A DNA stretch of 64,000 nt from Sorlinia euscelidii (GTDB lineage Bacteria; Pseudomonadota; Alphaproteobacteria; Acetobacterales; Acetobacteraceae): assembly GCF_036452155.1 (NCBI RefSeq), contig NZ_JAWJZY010000001.1, one strand, 5' to 3'. Shown here piece by piece: positions 1 through 8,088 of the stretch. Positions within the stretch are counted from its first letter, which is position 1. Each line of letters begins with the position of its first letter. The notes under the pieces are model-generated. The model saw nothing but the letters and a program-made list of their open reading frames with translations, was not told the DNA's origin and ran no database searches. Both the position numbers and the translations under genes were made by a program.

Positions 1-111
1 AGATGTGATGTCCTGCACTTCTTTCGGTCCGTTGAATCGAAGCAGTCCTATAAGGGGGATGCAAGCGAAACTTAAGATGATCCAGGAAAGTTTACCGATG
101 CGCAGAACCCG

Positions 112-1326
112 ATGACAAAAGGATTTAACCCGGAAATCGCCGTCATCGGTGCGGGGCCTGCGGGGTTGATGGCGGCCGATTTTCTCTCCAAAAAAAAATT
201 TCATGTCACCATCTATGAGCAGAAGCCGAATGCGGGACGTAAATTTCTGCTTGCCGGTCGGAGTGGCCTTAATCTGACCCATGCAGGGGGGCTGGACCAC
301 TTCCTGAAGCAATACGGTGACGGCGCGGCGTGGTTGCGTCCGGCGCTGGAAAGTTTCACGCCGGATGACGTCATTCATTTCGCGGAAAATCTGGGTCAGG
401 CGTGCTTCACCGGGACGAGCGGTAAAATATTTCCCGTCGGGCTGAAAGCCACCCAACTTCTCCGCGCGTGGCTGCGGCGCCTGCGTGAGCGGGGCGTGGC
501 GTTTCAATATCGCACACACTGGTGCGGTTTTGGTGATGGCGGCACTATTTTATTCGCGCATGAAGGCGCCGTCGCGGCGCAGAAACCGGATGCCGTCCTC
601 CTTGCCCTGGGTGGCGCATCATGGCCGCGCACCGGGTCAGACGGGGCGTGGACGCGTTATTTCCAGCCCGACATGCTGAACCCGTTTGCACCCGCCAATT
701 GCGGTTTCCGCGCCGCCTTGTCCCCTGCATTTTTCTCAAAGCATGAGGGTGCGGTGCTGAAGAGTGTCACGGCGCATTTTGAGGGACGGAAAAGCCGGGG
801 TGATATCACCGTCACGAAAAACGGGTTGGAAGGCGCACCGATTTATGCGCTCTCAGCCCCTTTGCGCCAGCGGATCACCTCGCAGGGTGCGGCAGAACTC
901 CGCATTGATCTGCGACCGATCATGTCGATGGATCAGTCGCGAGAGAATGTGGCTCGGTTGCGTCCACGGGAATCACAATCGAACCATCTTCGCCGTCTCG
1001 GACTCTCACCCGTGGCGCGCGGCCTTTTTCAGGAAGCCTGGTTTGATCATCGTGACGGGTTGGATCTCGCAACCGCCCTGCACAATGTGCCCGTGAGGCT
1101 TGAGCAACCGGCGGACATGGCGCGCGCTATTTCTGTGGCGGGGGGCGTGCGGCAGGCGGCGGTTGATTCCGGCTTTATGCTCCGTCAGAGACCGGGGGTT
1201 TTCGTCGCGGGGGAAATGCTGGATTGGGAGGCGCCGACCGGTGGTTACCTCTTGCAGGCCTGCTTCTCCACCGGTTATCTCGCCGCTTTATCCGTTGAGA
1301 AATGGCTGACTCGACATGCGGGCTGA
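112..1326 (+). CDS. NAD(P)/FAD-dependent oxidoreductase, TIGR03862/BaiN-like flavoprotein (left copy, intact)
   Basis: 404 residues. A Rossmann FAD-binding motif GAGPAG sits at residues 13-18, followed by a glycine-rich stretch (GRKFLLAGRSGLNLTH) typical of the HI0933/BaiN/YhiN-like flavoprotein superfamily. The C-terminal half has the family-like GGVRQAAVDSGFM and GEMLDWEAPTGGY segments; the latter closes the FAD site. Length fits the PP_4765-type (TIGR03862) branch, whose substrate is not established. The gene lies 15 bp upstream of the HerA-like ATPase on the same strand, so the two are probably co-transcribed. This copy is uninterrupted, whereas the mirror copy at 6745-7958 is frameshifted in a G/C run. 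The start is the first in-frame ATG after a purine-rich stretch at 83-88. A dehydrogenase/reductase role is inferred only. Confidence 0.85.
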   Translation: MTKGFNPEIAVIGAGPAGLMAADFLSKKKFHVTIYEQKPNAGRKFLLAGRSGLNLTHAGGLDHFLKQYGDGAAWLRPALESFTPDDVIHFAENLGQACFTGTSGKIFPVGLKATQLLRAWLRRLRERGVAFQYRTHWCGFGDGGTILFAHEGAVAAQKPDAVLLALGGASWPRTGSDGAWTRYFQPDMLNPFAPANCGFRAALSPAFFSKHEGAVLKSVTAHFEGRKSRGDITVTKNGLEGAPIYALSAPLRQRITSQGAAELRIDLRPIMSMDQSRENVARLRPRESQSNHLRRLGLSPVARGLFQEAWFDHRDGLDLATALHNVPVRLEQPADMARAISVAGGVRQAAVDSGFMLRQRPGVFVAGEMLDWEAPTGGYLLQACFSTGYLAALSVEKWLTRHAG

Positions 1327-1341
1327 GGTATCGATGCGTTT

Positions 1342-2808
1342 ATGAATGCGGCAATCTCCCTGGGGCAGGGCCAGGATGGACACGATGTCCTGCTCAACCT
1401 GCCGGAACTTCTTGCGACGCGCCTGTTGGTGCAGGGCAATTCCGGTTCAGGCAAGTCCCATCTTCTGCGTCGCCTGCTTGAGCAAACCGCCACAACCGTG
1501 CAACAGGTCGTGATCGACCCGGAAGGCGATTTTATTGCCTTGGCGGAACGCTATGGCCACCTGATCGTCGATGCGGCGGATCAAAGCGACACCACCTTGC
1601 GCGCTGCGGGTGAGCGGGCGCGCATCCATCGCGCCTCCGTTATTCTGACGCTGGAGAGTCTCGATGCGGAGCGGCAGCTTCGCGCTGTCGCGGCTTTTCT
1701 GACGGGGATGTTTGAGGTGGCGCGCAGTCACTGGTATCCGGTGCTGGTCATCGTCGATGAGGCGCAGCTTTTTGCCCCGGCCGCCGGCGGCGACACGTCG
1801 GATGAAGCCCGTCGCCTTTCCCTTAATGCCATGACAAACCTGATGTGCCGTGGGCGCAAGCGTGGCCTTGCCGGTGTCATCGCAACCCAGCGCCTTGCCA
1901 AACTCGCCAAGAATGTCGCGGCGGAAGCCTCAAACTTCCTTATGGGCCGCACATTTCTGGATATTGATATGGTGCGGGCCGCCGATCTGCTGGGGATGGA
2001 GAAACGTCTGGCAGAGGGGTTTCGCGACCTCGCGCGCGGGCAGTTTATGGCATTGGGGCCTGCTTTAAGCCGCCGCCCTCTCAAGGTGATGATCGGCGCG
2101 GTTGAAACGCGCAGCATGGCGGCCGGGCCGGAATTATTGCCGTTTGAGGCAATGCGGGGTGAGGATCTGCGCGATATCATCCTTGAGCCGGTGGCCAGCT
2201 TCACCGCCCCGCCACCGCGTGAGCCCCGACCGCCACCGCCGGACCTCCTTAAACAATTGGAGGCCTACACGGCCGAGCGGCAGAAACCCTCAGATAATGC
2301 GCCCGGGCAGGCGGCGGCCCTGATGGAGGAGGCCAGTCCGGAGGATGTATGGAAGATGGTCGAGGCCGTCCATTTTGAGAGCGAAGCGGCGTCGCGGCCG
2401 CTTCCCGCTCTGTTTCAGGATTTCCAACTCCGGGCGCGCATCAGCCAGGTTGATGTGACGCCAATCGGGCCGGAGAGCTTTCGCCTCATCCTGGGTGGCA
2501 TCCGTGCCGGGGTGGATTATGCCTATGCGCAGGGGGCGATCTGGGCCGAGGCTGTCAAGATCGCGGCGGCCCTGCCTGAGGATGTGCAGGGGGTCGGCCT
2601 TCTGCTCGCTTTTGCGGCGCAGCAAACCGCACCCTGCCCGAATGACGCCGCGATTGCGGCCGCCTACGGCACATTTTCCCTCGGGCGCGCCCGGCGGCAA
2701 TTGACCTATTTGCAGGAGCAGCACGTTATCGTGGTGCAGGAGAGTAATCGGGGCCGCCGCGTCGCCTTTATCGGGACGGAATGGCAGACAGACTGGGCCC
2801 CGGCCTGA
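1342..2808 (+). CDS. HerA-like ATP-binding protein, DUF87 family (left copy)
   Basis: 488 residues. Walker A GNSGSGKS is at residues 32-39, a HerA-type IDPEGDF motif lies near residue 58, and Walker B with the following Glu (VLVIVDEAQLFAP) near residue 135. A downstream GRKRGLAGVIATQR segment resembles the sensor/arginine region of FtsK/HerA translocases. Residues ~225-330 are proline-rich and look like a linker. The last ~150 residues hold a different domain, possibly winged-helix-like. DUF87 proteins are hexameric DNA translocases or related motor ATPases; no nuclease partner (NurA) is adjacent, so a specific function cannot be assigned. It follows the flavoprotein gene by 15 bp. The protein is identical to the mirror copy at 5263-6729. 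Confidence 0.85.
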   Translation: MNAAISLGQGQDGHDVLLNLPELLATRLLVQGNSGSGKSHLLRRLLEQTATTVQQVVIDPEGDFIALAERYGHLIVDAADQSDTTLRAAGERARIHRASVILTLESLDAERQLRAVAAFLTGMFEVARSHWYPVLVIVDEAQLFAPAAGGDTSDEARRLSLNAMTNLMCRGRKRGLAGVIATQRLAKLAKNVAAEASNFLMGRTFLDIDMVRAADLLGMEKRLAEGFRDLARGQFMALGPALSRRPLKVMIGAVETRSMAAGPELLPFEAMRGEDLRDIILEPVASFTAPPPREPRPPPPDLLKQLEAYTAERQKPSDNAPGQAAALMEEASPEDVWKMVEAVHFESEAASRPLPALFQDFQLRARISQVDVTPIGPESFRLILGGIRAGVDYAYAQGAIWAEAVKIAAALPEDVQGVGLLLAFAAQQTAPCPNDAAIAAAYGTFSLGRARRQLTYLQEQHVIVVQESNRGRRVAFIGTEWQTDWAPA

Positions 2809-2859
2809 GCCCTCCTGACGCTTGTAAGCCGATATGAGTGCACTGGGGGAGGCCGCTTG

Positions 2860-3057
2860 ATGACGAATGATGAACTCGTTGTGATCCGCCAGATCAATGG
2901 CGACGACGCCGTGTATGACGCCCATCTCTCTGGTTACGATGTGATCGTGCCGGTGCAAATTCACCATCACGGTCCGCATCACGCCATCAAGCACCACATG
3001 AAGGAGATCTTCTTCTCCGCGGCGCTTATCATCGATATGACGGTGAAGGCCGCGTGA
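2860..3057 (+). CDS. Small His-rich hypothetical protein (left copy)
   Basis: 65 residues from ATG 2860, preceded by a strong ribosome-binding site (GGGGGAGG at 2845-2852). The middle is rich in histidine (HHHGPHHAIKHH), suggesting metal binding, and the C-terminus is hydrophobic (EIFFSAALIIDMTV). I do not recognise the family. It lies 50 bp after the ATPase gene on the same strand, so it may belong to that operon. The clear RBS and matching copy in the other arm support it as a gene, but duplication of the DNA is not independent evidence. Confidence 0.6.
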   Translation: MTNDELVVIRQINGDDAVYDAHLSGYDVIVPVQIHHHGPHHAIKHHMKEIFFSAALIIDMTVKAA

Positions 3058-3508
3058 GGATGGGGGGGGAAATTTTCGCACATGCGCGGTCGCCTGAAAA
3101 CGGCCTGAAACGGCACGGCTTCTGAGGCGTGTAACGCATCCCACGCGTCGGCCCGTATAACGGCAAATCAGGCTCCGAAGCCGATGCGCTTTTCTCGACC
3201 GGGCGACCGATCTCCGGCGGTGCTGGAGGGTTGCAGCGGGTAGCAACAGCACATAGGCCAAGCCACCTCCGCGGAATAATCATCTGCATCACGAGATAAT
3301 CGAACCGGCGTTCCCCGTCGGGCCCGCATAGATTGCTGGTCATCATGAGTTATATTCACAAATTGATTGGGCGGCCGCGCTGTTTCGCGCCAGACATTCA
3401 TGAGAATAATTCATATCCGTAAGCAAATTACCGACACTAATCATCACGCGCCCGGAGCCCTACCTTGTAGAGACTGTGCGAAAGCCCCGATCTGGAGGAA
3501 GGGTCACG
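3058..3508 (+). other. 451-bp stretch without a convincing gene (left arm)
   Basis: Between the small His-rich gene and the SDR start I see no gene with a good start and family match. It begins with an eight-G run at 3062-3069 (seven in the mirror copy). The last ~120 bp are AT-rich (around 3345-3450) and probably hold the SDR promoter. Open frames on either strand here have no recognisable domain. Confidence 0.6.
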
Positions 3509-3958
3509 ATGATGACGGCAAAATTCAACTATGGCGGTAAGGTCGCCTTCATTACTGGCGCCGGCACCGGGATCGACGCGCAGCCGCTCTTGCATTCGCG
3601 AGAGCAGGCGCGAACGTCGCGATCGTCGGCCTTAACGACGACAGCAACAAGGAAACTCTCAAGCTGGTCGAGGCGGCCAACGGCCGCGCCATTGCGCTGC
3701 TGGCCGACGTCGCCAATGAGACAGAAGTAGAGGCCGCTATTAACAGGACGGTCGAGATTTTCGGTCGTTTGGATTTCGCTTTCAATAATGCGGGCGTCGA
3801 GCAACCAGGCATGTTGTTCGGTGAACTTAACAATGACGAGTGGCGCCGACAGATCGCAGTCAATCTCGGCGGCGTCTACTTCTGCATGAAGCACCAGATC
3901 GGGCAGATGCTGAAACAGGGCGGCGGCGTGATCATCAATACTGGCTCGGGTGCCGCCG
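3509..3958 (+). pseudogene. SDR-family oxidoreductase fragment (left arm; frameshifted and truncated)
   Basis: A short-chain dehydrogenase starts at ATG 3509 behind GGAGGA (3494-3499). It encodes the cofactor motif TGAGTGIG up to about 3573, where one G is missing compared with the mirror copy (GATCGACG here, GATCGGACG there), and the frame is lost. The downstream frame resumes NNAG and the IINTGSGAA region before the arm ends at 3958. The Tyr-Lys catalytic motif and C-terminus are absent because the sequence turns into the spacer. This is half of the gene that straddles the fold point. Confidence 0.8.
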
Positions 3959-4112
3959 GAGAAGCGATCCATCATCGGCGTCGCAATGATACCGGGCGAC
4001 ACGACGTTCACACGGATGTTCCTGTCGGCATAATCAAGTGCAACCCCCTTACTGAGGCCGACGACGCCAAACTTCGCGGCGCAATATGCGGCCTGCCTGG
4101 GGAAACCTTTCG
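3959..4112. other. Single-copy spacer (hinge) of the inverted repeat
   Basis: 154 bp that occur once. Complementarity between the arms stops exactly at 3958/4113; the next pair is G-G. On the minus strand the spacer encodes the SDR segment with YCAAK (catalytic Tyr and Lys), the NIRVN strand and VSPG, ending at MMDRFS. So the spacer is ordinary internal gene sequence. It is not a palindromic telomere tip, transposon or recombination site. Confidence 0.9.
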
Positions 4113-4563
4113 CGGCGGCACCCGAGCCAGTATTGATGATCACGCCGCCGCCCTGTTTCAGCATCTGCCCGATCTGGTGCTTCATGCAGAAGTAGACGCC
4201 GCCGAGATTGACTGCGATCTGTCGGCGCCACTCGTCATTGTTAAGTTCACCGAACAACATGCCTGGTTGCTCGACGCCCGCATTATTGAAAGCGAAATCC
4301 AAACGACCGAAAATCTCGACCGTCCTGTTAATAGCGGCCTCTACTTCTGTCTCATTGGCGACGTCGGCCAGCAGCGCAATGGCGCGGCCGTTGGCCGCCT
4401 CGACCAGCTTGAGAGTTTCCTTGTTGCTGTCGTCGTTAAGGCCGACGATCGCGACGTTCGCGCCTGCTCTCGCGAATGCAAGAGCGGCTGCGCGTCCGAT
4501 CCCGGTGCCGGCGCCAGTAATGAAGGCGACCTTACCGCCATAGTTGAATTTTGCCGTCATCAT
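3959..4563 (-). pseudogene. SDR-family oxidoreductase, C-terminally truncated at the fold point
   Basis: Reading from ATG 4563 (GGAGGA ribosome-binding site just upstream), about 202 residues are intact. They include TGAGTGIG (NAD(P) binding), NNAG, a Ser in the INTGSG segment, the YCAAK active-site pair and NVVSPG. These are classical SDR motifs in order. A usual ~250-residue SDR would continue with about 50 more residues (substrate loop and C-terminal strand). Here the frame instead crosses into the left arm and runs on to 3529 as antisense sequence of its own N-terminal half. The resulting 355-codon chimeric frame should not be taken as a real protein. Substrate unknown. Confidence 0.85.
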
Positions 4564-5013
4564 CGTGACCCTTCCTCCAGATCGGGGCTTTCGCACAGTC
4601 TCTACAAGGTAGGGCTCCGGGCGCGTGATGATTAGTGTCGGTAATTTGCTTACGGATATGAATTATTCTCATGAATGTCTGGCGCGAAACAGCGCGGCCG
4701 CCCAATCAATTTGTGAATATAACTCATGATGACCAGCAATCTATGCGGGCCCGACGGGGAACGCCGGTTCGATTATCTCGTGATGCAGATGATTATTCCG
4801 CGGAGGTGGCTTGGCCTATGTGCTGTTGCTACCCGCTGCAACCCTCCAGCACCGCCGGAGATCGGTCGCCCGGTCGAGAAAAGCGCATCGGCTTCGGAGC
4901 CTGATTTGCCGTTATACGGGCCGACGCGTGGGATGCGTTACACGCCTCAGAAGCCGTGCCGTTTCAGGCCGTTTTCAGGCGACCGCGCATGTGCGAAAAT
5001 TTCCCCCCCATCC
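4564..5013 (-). other. 450-bp stretch without a convincing gene (right arm)
   Basis: Mirror of 3058-3508. It contains the presumed SDR promoter region and a seven-C run at 5003-5009. No supported gene on either strand. Confidence 0.6.
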
Positions 5014-5211
5014 TCACGCGGCCTTCACCGTCATATCGATGATAAGCGCCGCGGAGAAGAAGATCTCCTTCATGTGGTGCTTGATGGCGTGATGCGGACC
5101 GTGATGGTGAATTTGCACCGGCACGATCACATCGTAACCAGAGAGATGGGCGTCATACACGGCGTCGTCGCCATTGATCTGGCGGATCACAACGAGTTCA
5201 TCATTCGTCAT
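5014..5211 (-). CDS. Small His-rich hypothetical protein (right copy)
   Basis: 65 residues from ATG 5211, identical to the left copy at 2860-3057, with the same GGGGGAGG ribosome-binding site upstream. It has a histidine cluster in the middle and a hydrophobic C-terminus. Family not recognised. It lies between the HerA-like ATPase gene and the SDR, all reading leftward. Confidence 0.6.
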   Translation of the reverse strand: MTNDELVVIRQINGDDAVYDAHLSGYDVIVPVQIHHHGPHHAIKHHMKEIFFSAALIIDMTVKAA

Positions 5212-5262
5212 CAAGCGGCCTCCCCCAGTGCACTCATATCGGCTTACAAGCGTCAGGAGGGC

Positions 5263-6729
5263 TCAGGCCGGGGCCCAGTCTGTCTGCCATTCCGTCCCGA
5301 TAAAGGCGACGCGGCGGCCCCGATTACTCTCCTGCACCACGATAACGTGCTGCTCCTGCAAATAGGTCAATTGCCGCCGGGCGCGCCCGAGGGAAAATGT
5401 GCCGTAGGCGGCCGCAATCGCGGCGTCATTCGGGCAGGGTGCGGTTTGCTGCGCCGCAAAAGCGAGCAGAAGGCCGACCCCCTGCACATCCTCAGGCAGG
5501 GCCGCCGCGATCTTGACAGCCTCGGCCCAGATCGCCCCCTGCGCATAGGCATAATCCACCCCGGCACGGATGCCACCCAGGATGAGGCGAAAGCTCTCCG
5601 GCCCGATTGGCGTCACATCAACCTGGCTGATGCGCGCCCGGAGTTGGAAATCCTGAAACAGAGCGGGAAGCGGCCGCGACGCCGCTTCGCTCTCAAAATG
5701 GACGGCCTCGACCATCTTCCATACATCCTCCGGACTGGCCTCCTCCATCAGGGCCGCCGCCTGCCCGGGCGCATTATCTGAGGGTTTCTGCCGCTCGGCC
5801 GTGTAGGCCTCCAATTGTTTAAGGAGGTCCGGCGGTGGCGGTCGGGGCTCACGCGGTGGCGGGGCGGTGAAGCTGGCCACCGGCTCAAGGATGATATCGC
5901 GCAGATCCTCACCCCGCATTGCCTCAAACGGCAATAATTCCGGCCCGGCCGCCATGCTGCGCGTTTCAACCGCGCCGATCATCACCTTGAGAGGGCGGCG
6001 GCTTAAAGCAGGCCCCAATGCCATAAACTGCCCGCGCGCGAGGTCGCGAAACCCCTCTGCCAGACGTTTCTCCATCCCCAGCAGATCGGCGGCCCGCACC
6101 ATATCAATATCCAGAAATGTGCGGCCCATAAGGAAGTTTGAGGCTTCCGCCGCGACATTCTTGGCGAGTTTGGCAAGGCGCTGGGTTGCGATGACACCGG
6201 CAAGGCCACGCTTGCGCCCACGGCACATCAGGTTTGTCATGGCATTAAGGGAAAGGCGACGGGCTTCATCCGACGTGTCGCCGCCGGCGGCCGGGGCAAA
6301 AAGCTGCGCCTCATCGACGATGACCAGCACCGGATACCAGTGACTGCGCGCCACCTCAAACATCCCCGTCAGAAAAGCCGCGACAGCGCGAAGCTGCCGC
6401 TCCGCATCGAGACTCTCCAGCGTCAGAATAACGGAGGCGCGATGGATGCGCGCCCGCTCACCCGCAGCGCGCAAGGTGGTGTCGCTTTGATCCGCCGCAT
6501 CGACGATCAGGTGGCCATAGCGTTCCGCCAAGGCAATAAAATCGCCTTCCGGGTCGATCACGACCTGTTGCACGGTTGTGGCGGTTTGCTCAAGCAGGCG
6601 ACGCAGAAGATGGGACTTGCCTGAACCGGAATTGCCCTGCACCAACAGGCGCGTCGCAAGAAGTTCCGGCAGGTTGAGCAGGACATCGTGTCCATCCTGG
6701 CCCTGCCCCAGGGAGATTGCCGCATTCAT
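5263..6729 (-). CDS. HerA-like ATP-binding protein, DUF87 family (right copy)
   Basis: 488 residues, identical to the left copy: Walker A at residues 32-39, IDPEGDF near 58, Walker B VIVDEAQ near 137. It starts 15 bp after the flavoprotein stop. The intact state of this long gene in both arms, with no amino-acid difference, shows that the duplication is either very recent or artificial. A DNA-translocase-type ATPase is expected from the family; the actual role is unknown. Confidence 0.85.
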   Translation of the reverse strand: MNAAISLGQGQDGHDVLLNLPELLATRLLVQGNSGSGKSHLLRRLLEQTATTVQQVVIDPEGDFIALAERYGHLIVDAADQSDTTLRAAGERARIHRASVILTLESLDAERQLRAVAAFLTGMFEVARSHWYPVLVIVDEAQLFAPAAGGDTSDEARRLSLNAMTNLMCRGRKRGLAGVIATQRLAKLAKNVAAEASNFLMGRTFLDIDMVRAADLLGMEKRLAEGFRDLARGQFMALGPALSRRPLKVMIGAVETRSMAAGPELLPFEAMRGEDLRDIILEPVASFTAPPPREPRPPPPDLLKQLEAYTAERQKPSDNAPGQAAALMEEASPEDVWKMVEAVHFESEAASRPLPALFQDFQLRARISQVDVTPIGPESFRLILGGIRAGVDYAYAQGAIWAEAVKIAAALPEDVQGVGLLLAFAAQQTAPCPNDAAIAAAYGTFSLGRARRQLTYLQEQHVIVVQESNRGRRVAFIGTEWQTDWAPA

Positions 6730-6744
6730 AAACGCATCGATACC

Positions 6745-7958
6745 TCAGCCCGCATGTCGAGTCAGCCATTTCTCAACGGATAAAGCGGCGAGATAACCGG
6801 TGGAGAAGCAGGCCTGCAAGAGGTAACCACCGGTCGGCGCCTCCCAATCCAGCATTTCCCCCGCGACGAAAACCCCCGGTCTCTGACGGAGCATAAAGCC
6901 GGAATCAACCGCCGCCTGCCGCACGCCCCCCGCCACAGAAATAGCGCGCGCCATGTCCGCCGGTTGCTCAAGCCTCACGGGCACATTGTGCAGGGCGGTT
7001 GCGAGATCCAACCCGTCACGATGATCAAACCAGGCTTCCTGAAAAAGGCCGCGCGCCACGGGTGAGAGTCCGAGACGGCGAAGATGGTTCGATTGTGATT
7101 CCCGTGGACGCAACCGAGCCACATTCTCTCGCGACTGATCCATCGACATGATCGGTCGCAGATCAATGCGGAGTTCTGCCGCACCCTGCGAGGTGATCCG
7201 CTGGCGCAAAGGGGCTGAGAGCGCATAAATCGGTGCGCCTTCCAACCCGTTTTTCGTGACGGTGATATCACCCCGGCTTTTCCGTCCCTCAAAATGCGCC
7301 GTGACACTCTTCAGCACCGCACCCTCATGCTTTGAGAAAAATGCAGGGGACAAGGCGGCGCGGAAACCGCAATTGGCGGGTGCAAACGGGTTCAGCATGT
7401 CGGGCTGGAAATAACGCGTCCACGCCCCGTCTGACCCGGTGCGCGGCCATGATGCGCCACCCAGGGCAAGGAGGACGGCATCCGGTTTCTGCGCCGCGAC
7501 GGCGCCTTCATGCGCGAATAAAATAGTGCCGCCATCACCAAAACCGCACCAGTGTGTGCGATATTGAAACGCCACGCCCCGCTCACGCAGGCGCCGCAGC
7601 CACGCGCGGAGAAGTTGGGTGGCTTTCAGCCCGACGGGAAATATTTTACCGCTCGTCCCGGTGAAGCACGCCTGACCCAGATTTTCCGCGAAATGAATGA
7701 CGTCATCCGGCGTGAAACTTTCCAGCGCCGGACGCAACCACGCCGCGCCGTCACCGTATTGCTTCAGGAAGTGGTCCAGCCCCCTGCATGGGTCAGATTA
7801 AGGCCACTCCGACCGGCAAGCAGAAATTTACGTCCCGCATTCGGCTTCTGCTCATAGATGGTGACATGAAATTTTTTTTTGGAGAGAAAATCGGCCGCCA
7901 TCAACCCCGCAGGCCCCGCACCGATGACGGCGATTTCCGGGTTAAATCCTTTTGTCAT
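6745..7958 (-). pseudogene. TIGR03862-like flavoprotein (right copy), frameshifted
   Basis: Same gene as 112-1326, but with five C at 7780-7784 where the other copy has six G. The N-terminal 60 or so residues (FAD motif GAGPAG) end early after NLTHAGG. The remaining ~330 residues continue in another frame from about 7779 to the stop at 6745. Since only the run length differs, a base-calling deletion is the likeliest cause. A real loss-of-function allele cannot be excluded. Confidence 0.85.
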
Positions 7959-8088
7959 CGGGTTCTGCGCATCGGTAAACTTTCCTGGATCATCTTAAGT
8001 TTCGCTTGCATCCCCCTTATAGGACTGCTTCGATTCAACGGACCGAAAGAAGTGCAGGACATCACATCTGCATGCAAGGACATTGTTC

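Larger units (their letters stand above)
1..3958. repeat. Left arm of an 8-kb inverted repeat
   Basis: Reading this arm forward gives the same sequence as reading 8069 back to 4113. Coordinates of matching bases sum to 8070-8072 throughout. The sum changes by one at only three places: a G run at 286-291 (six here, five in the other arm), a G run at 3062-3069 (eight versus seven), and the site near 3574 (one G versus two). I saw no substitutions in the coding parts; the 488-residue ATPase is identical in both arms. The arm reaches base 1, so its true outer end is outside the window. Confidence 0.97.
4113..8069. repeat. Right arm of the 8-kb inverted repeat
   Basis: Reverse complement of 1-3958. 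This arm joins directly onto the rest of the window (mannitol dehydrogenase start at 8089), so it is probably the chromosomal original and the left arm the copy. That is an inference. Compared with the left arm it is one base short in the runs at 7780-7784 and 5003-5009, and one base longer at 4496-4497. Confidence 0.97.

Noticed and set aside
2290..3261. Minus-strand frame of about 323 codons across the ATPase 3' end and the intergenic region
   Set aside because: Mostly antisense to the HerA-like ATPase, with no RBS or domain. Its mirror at 4726-5781 has a different length only because of the G/C-run indel.
3900..4170. Hairpin telomere of a linear replicon
   Set aside because: A covalently closed telomere should have a perfectly palindromic tip. 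Here the centre is 154 bp of asymmetric coding sequence inside an SDR gene, with no telomere resolvase gene or AT-rich palindrome.
1..8069. Composite transposon or integron bounded by inverted repeats
   Set aside because: The repeats are the whole content, with no transposase, integrase or target-site duplication. The arms carry ordinary chromosomal genes and end at the window edge.
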